The position numbers were made by a program, and so were the translations under genes. Shown here piece after piece: positions 7,301-10,194 of a stretch of 10,194 nt of DNA. Below the pieces are notes generated by a model. The model saw only the letters and a list, made by a program, of their open reading frames with translations, was not told the DNA's origin and searched no databases. The DNA is from Phoronis ovalis (taxonomy: Eukaryota > Phoronida > Phoronidae), in NCBI GenBank assembly GCA_028565635.1, contig JAOXYB010066589.1, positions 1 through 10,194 of the forward strand, written 5' to 3'. The number at the start of each line of letters is the position of its first letter. Positions within the stretch are counted from its first letter, which is position 1.

Positions 7301-9111
7301 ACACTACAACAAGAAGGTACACTAAATCTGAAGAACGTGTTCTCGAAAATAAAAGGACATCTCCTAGTGCCAGAGCTATATTAAATAGAAGAAGTCCATC
7401 CCCACAAGTTCAAGAAATAACCAGAAAACTTTCTACATCAGGCCTTACTGATCCAAATTTAACACGACCACCATTAAAGGATTTACCTATCAACAATGAA
7501 TCAACAAGTAAGGTTAAAAAATTGAAAGAACAGTTTGGTAGTCACGAGTCTTTAAATTCTAGTCGGGAATCAACTACAAGTTCTACTTCTTCACGTGCTT
7601 CCCCAGCAAAAAATATTCCACAGCGCAAGATCTCAGCATATGATGTGCCCAAACTTGGTACTGTTGCTAAAACAATGGAAATGTTTCAAAAGCACAATTA
7701 TATTGGTAAAATGCAATTAGCAGTATTTGAGGCTCGACTAAGAAGCCAAAGTTCACCAGAAAAAATGACTACTGTTGATGATACTTCAATTGAAAAAAAT
7801 GCTACCGGAACCCACAATATGGCAAAAACATATTCTGGTAGTAAGACTGATAGTTTGTCAGAAAAATTAATGATTGGTAGTCAACGAAAAGATGCTGTTT
7901 TAGATGCAGATATCACAGAAGCATATGCTTCCTGTGACAAGACTTTGGGAACATCATGTAAATCTATGAATGGATCATACAAAGAAAATAAAAATACTGC
8001 AGTTGTTGCCGCTTCATCAGTTGTAAGCAAAGACAATGAAAATGTCAAAGAAATATTGTCTGATAGCAATAAAAATGAACCGGAGGAGAAGCACATTGAG
8101 GCTGCAGATAAAACTAATTGTTTTAGTAATTTAACTGGTGATGATCCAAGTAAAAAACCAAATAAGACTGAACAACAACCTAAAGTACATGCAGTTCCAG
8201 CGACCACTGGCAACATAGAAACAAAAAATCGGGCTTCACCACTATCTACTAATGTAACACCTGATGTGCCTAAGCCAAGTATAAAACACATCTCAAATTC
8301 AAATGCGAAATCTTCTGTTGATATAAAAAATAAAATTACATTCACTGAAGATGTTCAGATGAGACCACCTAAAACAGATTCTCTTGAAAAACAGAAAAAA
8401 TCGTCACGAGCAAAATCTCTTGATCGTGCTAAACGAGCTTTGAGTAGAATGACTGGTGGTGATAGGCGGAATGCTCGTCCATCTTCAGACAATTTGCATG
8501 AAAGCCCACGAGAAGCTAGGAGAAGGAAATCTCAGTCACTTGTGGTAGAAGATAGTGGTGTAATGTCCGATGAAGAAAAGAAACGGGTGCCTCGAAGCAA
8601 ATTAAAAGACAGCAGTTGGATACAAAGAGGAAAAAAACTATTTAGGGTTTCAAAGTAAGTACACTTGTATCTGTGTATCAAATTGGCAGATTTGATAGCA
8701 TGATGTTGGCTTAATAGAGATTACAGAAAAACTGCGTATCATTTTGTAGAAACATGTTACTAAACTTTGAGGACATGCGGCATGATTTAATATTGTAAGC
8801 ATGAAATAGTTGGCCAGTGTATGCAAAAAAACATTTATACATTTATATATCACCAGCGACTTACGTTGAGAAATGCTTTATTTCACAACATTATAGAATT
8901 TGAAAATCAAATTTTCATCTTTTACTAGAATATGCAGCGTTGTGCTGAAACCAGAAAAAATTTAAATCTTTATGAGCCGGAAATGTACAAAAATAAGTAA
9001 AGTGCTAACAAAACCATTTCCTTTTTACCTTTGCATGCAAACTTTTTATCGTTTTGCTACAGTAGTGAATGCACAGACGAAGACGAGTCCAGTGACGAAA
9101 TTGATGTTTGA
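1318..9111 (+). CDS. Multi-exon gene for a large coiled-coil, Ser/Lys-rich protein of unrecognised family (partial at 5' end)
   Basis: Ten exons (nine strong, one probable) join in frame across GT-AG introns: 1318-1376, 1845-2562, 2966-3063, 3394-3464, 3791-3952, 4208-4420, 4753-4915, 5353-5555, 6364-8654 and 9063-9111. The product is about 1,340 residues; the start codon lies left of the window because the first exon begins in mid-codon. Layout: a Ser/Pro-rich then Lys-rich segment with two L-T-D-x-F-x-R-[KR]-L-x-x-W-E motifs; a coiled coil over the next exons; a Ser/Thr-rich linker; about 760 residues of low-complexity Ser/Thr/Lys sequence with many Ser-Pro sites and basic patches; an acidic C-terminus. 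No signal peptide, transmembrane segment or enzymatic domain is visible, so a cytosolic scaffold or cytoskeleton-associated role is inferred. I could not assign it to a named family. Splicing is inferred from sequence alone. Confidence 0.85.
1377..1844 (+). other. Intron with a 10-bp-arm palindrome
   Basis: This AT-rich intron ends in TTATTATCTTTTCAG at 1844. It holds a near-perfect palindrome at 1618-1639 (arms GAGTGTAATG and CATTACACTC, two-base spacer) and a smaller inverted pair ACCATT/AATGGT at 1571-1590. An open frame runs through its last 100 bases into the exon from an ATG at 1748, but the acceptor is good and the upstream peptide is hydrophobic and unlike the rest. Confidence 0.6.
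1618..1639. repeat. Palindrome, 10-bp arms, 2-bp spacer
   Basis: GAGTGTAATG (1618-1627) is the exact reverse complement of CATTACACTC (1630-1639), separated by TG. It could form a tight hairpin or a dimeric protein site. It lies in an intron about 200 bases before an exon. No function can be assigned from sequence. Confidence 0.7.
1845..2562 (+). CDS. Exon: Ser/Pro- and Lys-rich segment with two Trp-containing motifs
   Basis: The acceptor is TTATCTTTTCAG at 1842-1844. The donor AA|GTAAGA at 2563 is close to consensus and splits a Lys codon; unspliced, the next codon is the stop at 2564-2566. The exon encodes about 239 residues. It starts Ser/Pro-rich (S-G-S-S-P-L-S-P, then S-A-P-S-S-P at 1898-1915). 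It then carries LTDSFNRKLENWE at 1991-2029, a Lys/Gln-rich low-complexity stretch, a second motif LTDEFARRLREWE at 2264-2302, and an acidic segment (D-P-E-D-E-F) near the end. The first two-thirds is predicted disordered by composition; the two motifs look like short amphipathic helices. The alternative start at ATG 1748 is unlikely because it reads through the acceptor. Confidence 0.88.
2115..2222 (+). repeat. Coding low-complexity Lys/Gln/Asn tract with repeated ACAAA units
   Basis: Two runs built from CAAAA units (about 2141-2158 and 2194-2211) flank a short spacer. Both encode K-T-K-Q-N-K, with a related K-T-K-D between them. The frame stays open, so this looks like coding slippage expansion rather than degeneration. 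The tract gives a strongly basic linker between the two Trp motifs. Confidence 0.6.
2563..2965 (+). other. Intron containing an 18-bp copy of exon sequence
   Basis: This phase-2 intron runs from GTAAGA to TTTTCCATTTTCTAG. It has no supported exon. Bases 2767-2784 are identical to exon bases 1899-1916, the S-A-P-S-S-P codons. Flanking bases do not match, so it may be chance or the remnant of a small duplication. Confidence 0.75.
2966..3063 (+). CDS. Exon: start of the coiled coil
   Basis: The acceptor TTCCATTTTCTAG ends at 2965. The exon's first base completes the split Lys codon, then the frame reads T-L-E-Q-K-N-H-D-L-A-A-K-L-Q-E-K and on to I-N-E-L-Q-K. Leucines and other hydrophobics spaced in heptads with charged residues between them are typical of a coiled coil, which here could drive dimerisation. 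The donor is AAG|GTACAT at 3064. A second in-phase donor, CAG|GTAAAA at 3079, would add five residues (G-T-S-Q-P). Both leave phase 1, matching the next exon. Confidence 0.85.
3064..3393 (+). other. Intron with an alternative in-phase acceptor
   Basis: This phase-1 intron has its chosen acceptor TCATCTACTGTGTCAG at 3393. A second acceptor, TGTCTATGTTCCAG at 3324, is also in phase and would lengthen the next exon by 69 open bases (23 residues). Nothing else is recognised in it. Confidence 0.65.
3394..3464 (+). CDS. Exon: coiled-coil continuation
   Basis: From the acceptor at 3393, two bases complete a split Asp codon (G+AC). The frame then reads L-Q-K-K-I-L-E-L-Q-K-Y-G-E-A-L-A-A-E-K-R and ends R-L-E before the donor GAG|GTTAGT at 3465. 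Joined to the preceding exon this gives N-E-L-Q-K-D-L-Q-K-K-I-L-E-L-Q, an unbroken heptad pattern, and that continuity is why I prefer the acceptor at 3393 to the one at 3324. It is 71 nt and leaves in phase 0. Confidence 0.8.
3465..3790 (+). other. Intron, nothing further recognised
   Basis: This phase-0 intron runs from GTTAGT to ATACTACTAG. It is AT-rich. Antisense open frames over it are short, low-complexity and unsupported. Confidence 0.75.
3791..3952 (+). CDS. Exon: coiled coil with a proline-rich break
   Basis: The exon is 162 nt, phase 0 at both ends, bounded by TACTACTAG and AAG|GTAACT. It encodes 54 residues. A helical stretch (V-E-A-V-Q-A-D-A-E-H-Y then Q-L-Q-D-E-I-R-K-M-Q) is interrupted by G-L-S-P-P-P-V-D-G, then a second helix begins (T-M-Q-E-Y-V-R-K-L-R-D-K) and continues into the next exon. 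The prolines mark a hinge between two coiled-coil segments. It is a symmetrical exon, so skipping it would keep the frame. Confidence 0.88.
4208..4420 (+). CDS. Exon: second helical segment and Cys/Trp-containing region
   Basis: The exon is 213 nt, phase 0 at both ends, with acceptor TTGTGTTTCAG and donor CAG|GTAGGC. It reads V-N-D-L-K-L-G-I-L-E-R-N-H-A-I-E-S-L, continuing the helix, then L-L-L-T-A-E-T-A-R-H. A basic part (H-T-K-K-A-A-G-C-K-R-W-K) and M-E-L-W-L-T-D-Q close it. The two Trp residues and mixed composition suggest a small ordered region after the coiled coil. I recognise no named domain. This exon is also symmetrical. Confidence 0.85.
4421..4752 (+). other. Intron, nothing further recognised
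   Basis: This phase-0 intron runs from GTAGGC to GACTTTATTTTACAG. It is AT-rich with no supported exon or repeat. Confidence 0.75.
4753..4915 (+). CDS. Exon: helical segment ending in a Ser/Pro motif
   Basis: The acceptor ACTTTATTTTACAG ends at 4752. The frame reads L-N-K-A-G-L-D-K-T-L-D-A-A-V-Q-R-C-K-R-L, then N-L-D-Q-F-R-H-G-D and finally G-S-A-P-S-S-P-T before the donor ACAA|GTATAA at 4916. The donor is weak at +5, but its phase 1 exactly matches the next acceptor. The S-A-P-S-S-P at 4894-4911 repeats the motif near the gene's N-terminal part. Reading through the donor would give a stop at 4969-4971. Confidence 0.82.
4916..5352 (+). other. Intron, nothing further recognised
   Basis: This phase-1 intron ends in CTCTGCTTTATTTTCAG. 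An antisense open frame overlaps it and the next exon, but it has no coding character of its own. Confidence 0.75.
5353..5555 (+). CDS. Exon: Ser/Thr-rich linker
   Basis: The strong acceptor GCTTTATTTTCAG ends at 5352; two bases complete an Asn codon. The donor is GTG|GTATGT at 5556, phase 0. It encodes 67 further residues rich in Ser, Thr, Asn and Asp, including T-S-P and N-S-P sites, with K-K-Q-S-S-R-D-D near the end. It appears disordered and likely phosphorylated by proline-directed kinases. It connects the helical middle to the giant exon. Confidence 0.85.
5633..6023. mobile_element. Inverted-repeat (MITE-like / foldback) element
   Basis: The ends are exact inverted repeats of 19 bases: TCCTAATAATAAGCCCAAT at 5633-5651 and its reverse complement at 6005-6023. 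Inside them the arms remain related for about 130 to 150 bases (about 5633-5766 against 5871-6023) with scattered mismatches and small indels. For example, 5725-5766 aligns with the reverse complement of about 5871-5915. The middle 100 bases are unpaired. There is no transposase frame, so this would be a non-autonomous element. The similarity may extend slightly outward, since GTTTCAC near 5607 is matched by GTGAAAC near 6030. I could not identify a clear target-site duplication, so the superfamily is open. An insertion from 5923-5939 carries its own palindrome. Confidence 0.72.
5923..5939. repeat. 17-base palindrome inside the foldback element
   Basis: ACCAGTAT and ATACTGGT flank a single G. 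It sits in the right arm of the foldback element, where the two arms do not align. ACCAGTATG recurs near 5992 in the same arm. Confidence 0.6.
6364..8654 (+). CDS. Giant exon: about 763-residue disordered Ser/Thr/Lys-rich tail
   Basis: The acceptor is TCTTCTTTTCCTAG at 6363. The donor AAA|GTAAGT at 8655 is a perfect consensus and splits a codon in phase 2. Unspliced, the frame would stop at 8656-8658. Composition is Ser, Thr, Lys, Asn and Glu-rich with many Ser-Pro sites (for example K-Y-S-P-S-P, R-R-S-P-S-P, K-P-P-S-P). Visible short motifs by exon residue: K-E-N at 108-110 and 540-542, T-N-I-P at 114-117, K-V-K-K-L-K-E-Q-F at 383-391, and K-I-T-F at 657-660. Residues 422-465 (K-I-S-A-Y-D-V-P-K-L-G onward) are the least low-complexity part and may be a conserved helical module. 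The last 90 residues are strongly basic (R-E-A-R-R-R-K-S, D-S-S-W-I-Q-R-G-K-K-L-F-R-V-S). No catalytic domain is visible. Large disordered basic tails with Ser-Pro sites occur in microtubule-binding proteins, but that is analogy only. Confidence 0.92.
8655..9062 (+). other. Last intron, with a competing acceptor
   Basis: This phase-2 intron runs from GTAAGT to TTTTTATCGTTTTGCTACAG at 9062. A second good acceptor, TTTTCATCTTTTACTAG, ends at 8928. It would give a different 12-residue end (I-C-S-V-V-L-K-P-E-K-I after the split codon) and stop at 8963. No other feature is seen. Confidence 0.65.
9063..9111 (+). CDS. Terminal coding exon: acidic C-terminus ending in I-D-V
   Basis: The acceptor has a good pyrimidine tract and ends in CTACAG at 9062. 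One base completes a split Asn codon (AA+T), then fifteen residues S-E-C-T-D-E-D-E-S-S-D-E-I-D-V precede the TGA at 9109-9111. The sequence is highly acidic with several Ser/Thr followed by acidic residues, as in casein kinase 2 sites. The end I-D-V fits the hydrophobic-x-hydrophobic pattern of class II PDZ ligands. An open frame also covers this area in a different phase, but its content is not protein-like. Competing ends are the stop at 8656 if the intron is retained, or the acceptor at 8928. This model is the best because donor, acceptor and peptide all look real. Confidence 0.7.
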
Positions 9112-9272
9112 CAAGTCAGGAATTGCAGTGCAATGTATGTTCAGTGCTTATGTTATCATTTTTCCACAGCTTATTATAATTTGCATTCATATAAATAAGT
9201 CTAGTCTCTGGTGCATTTGTGATACTTACCATCAAAAGCTGTATGTGTCATCAGAAACATGAAAAGATATGT

Positions 9273-9353
9273 AATTTAAATCTACCTACTCAACAGGTAA
9301 TTTGCAAATCTAAGCAGTAGCTTTTAAAATGGTTGAATAGATAGATTTAAATT
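9273..9353. repeat. Inverted repeat forming an 81-base hairpin in the 3' UTR
   Basis: The left arm at 9273-9294 and the right arm at 9332-9353 are 22 bases each and complementary at 20 positions. The loop is 37 bases. In a + strand RNA the two exceptions are C-A mismatches; in a - strand RNA both become G-U wobbles, so the fold is fully paired there. Outside the arms a few more pairs are possible (A9269-T9357, T9268-A9358). The size is like a short microRNA precursor, but no known microRNA is recognised. Confidence 0.65.
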
Positions 9354-9576
9354 TTGTACCATACAGTTTTCATTAGCACCACAAATGACGGGACAAGAAT
9401 TATTCATTGCAAACTGTTATAATACTATCTACTAAACTTTTACTGACAGGTATTTTATGGTTGAGTTTAGAGAGCTGTTTTGAAGGTATCAGGTTATAAT
9501 GTGTTTAAACTGAAACTAGTTTCTGTATAGAGAGGTGTTTGTAGTACTTGTCAGATTTGTTAAAGCGGTCTTCTCT

Positions 9577-9584
9577 TGTATATA
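9577..9584 (+). promoter_or_regulatory. Candidate Pumilio-binding word in the 3' UTR
   Basis: TGTATATA fits the Pumilio consensus UGUANAUA, a site that usually lowers mRNA stability or translation. A single 8-mer in AT-rich sequence is expected by chance fairly often, so this is weak. Confidence 0.25.
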
Positions 9585-10020
9585 CTTATAGCACCATTTA
9601 TGTCTCACACTTGCATTTTATGATACTTTATGGCAAATAAGAATGTGGGTATGCTCTATAAAAGCAGATGTTGTTAAGACTGCTCCTTCATTTCTACTGC
9701 ATTTTATAGTCATCCAGAGAACTGTAAAGCAGAACCTTACAAAATCTTCCCTTGTGATGGTTTCCTTTACCAGTTTAAATTAAGAATTTATAGTACACAA
9801 ATGTTTTGTCCTAGAAGTATCTTTTGCTTAATTTGATTTTGTTTATGTGTCTAATCAAGATATTAGTGTTACCTTGTTTGCAATTGTAGAAAGTAGTAAC
9901 CTTTTGATTTCACAACACTATCGCTAGTTTCACTGTATACAATTCTATGTAATGTTTCTTATGTTATGTATGCCATCTTGTGCCTGTTCATTGCCAAGTT
10001 TTTCATCTAGTATCTTGTCT

Positions 10021-10194
10021 GTCATAGCTACCTGCCAACTGCGAAATTTATTTGACAAATTTCATGCCCATCACTATGTAATAGTGAAAGGGCATATAGC
10101 CGTACCCTATGCAGCGTCATCGGCGGATGTAACCTTTTCTTTGTGTTGCTATAACGGCTTCAGCTTTCGTCAGATCATCTTCGTATTTGGTACA
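10021..10194. repeat. Probable dispersed repeat or element end with two hairpins
   Basis: Composition changes here: CpG dinucleotides become frequent (GCGTCATCGGCG near 10114, CTTTCGTC near 10164), whereas the preceding 1 kb has few. Two adjacent inverted repeats are present: GAAATTT/AAATTTC around 10043-10063, and ATGCCC with CACTAT against ATAGTG with GGGCAT at 10064-10095. This would fit a young transposable element or SINE-like repeat running off the window, though a neighbouring gene start cannot be excluded. No frame is supported. Confidence 0.4.

Larger units (their letters stand above)
9112..10020 (+). other. 3' UTR and downstream flank
   Basis: It follows the TGA at 9111. It is AT- and T-rich with no supported coding frame. 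I found no canonical AATAAA or ATTAAA on the + strand between here and the window end; only variants such as TATAAA (about 9191 and 9657) and AATAAG (about 9636) appear. So either a variant signal is used or the transcript extends beyond the window. It contains the hairpin at 9273-9353 and a Pumilio-type word at 9577-9584. Confidence 0.6.

Noticed and set aside
7881-8345. 154-residue open frame on the minus strand
   Set aside because: It lies exactly antisense to the giant exon, and its hydrophobic, Ser/Leu/Phe-rich content is the expected mirror of a Lys/Glu/Asn-rich coding strand.
8972-9262. 96-residue + strand open frame over the terminal exon
   Set aside because: It uses a different phase from the spliced gene, spans a strong acceptor, and reads as low-quality Phe/Cys/Ile-rich sequence. 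The short spliced frame at 9063-9111 is more credible.

Overview
The window looks like animal nuclear DNA, probably from an invertebrate. It is AT-rich and carries one long gene on the + strand, split into exons by GT-AG introns of roughly 250 to 810 bases. There is no operon structure and there are no ribosome-binding sites, phage genes or CRISPR repeats. Short introns, scattered AGGTCA-type dispersed repeat sequence at the left edge and a CpG-containing hairpin repeat at the right edge would fit a mollusc or other spiralian, but that placement is only a guess.

The gene model was built by joining open frames at splice sites whose phases agree. It has nine well-supported exons (1845-2562, 2966-3063, 3394-3464, 3791-3952, 4208-4420, 4753-4915, 5353-5555, 6364-8654, 9063-9111) and one probable small exon upstream (1318-1376). 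Every junction keeps the frame. The joined product is about 1,340 residues, and its N-terminus lies left of the window. I do not recognise the family. The protein has a Ser/Pro-rich and Lys-rich N-terminal part with two copies of a Trp-containing motif. A coiled-coil middle is spread over several small exons. A very large, mostly disordered Ser/Thr/Lys-rich tail follows in one 2.3 kb exon, and the C-terminus is a short acidic sequence ending in I-D-V. Many Ser-Pro sites, basic patches and short linear motifs suggest a cytoskeletal or scaffold protein, but this is inference.

Region by region: 1-1317 is intron with a repeat-like left edge; 1318-5555 holds the N-terminal and coiled-coil exons; 5556-6363 is an intron containing an approximately 390 bp inverted-repeat (foldback/MITE-like) element; 6364-8654 is the giant exon; 8655-9062 is the last intron; 9063-9111 is the terminal coding piece; 9112 onward is 3' UTR or flank with an 81 bp hairpin; about 10021-10194 looks like a different repeat with higher CpG content.

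The most interesting points are the acidic C-terminal exon, which can only be found by splicing past an apparent stop; the duplicated Trp motif; the foldback element; the miRNA-sized hairpin in the 3' UTR; and in-frame alternative splice sites within the coiled coil.
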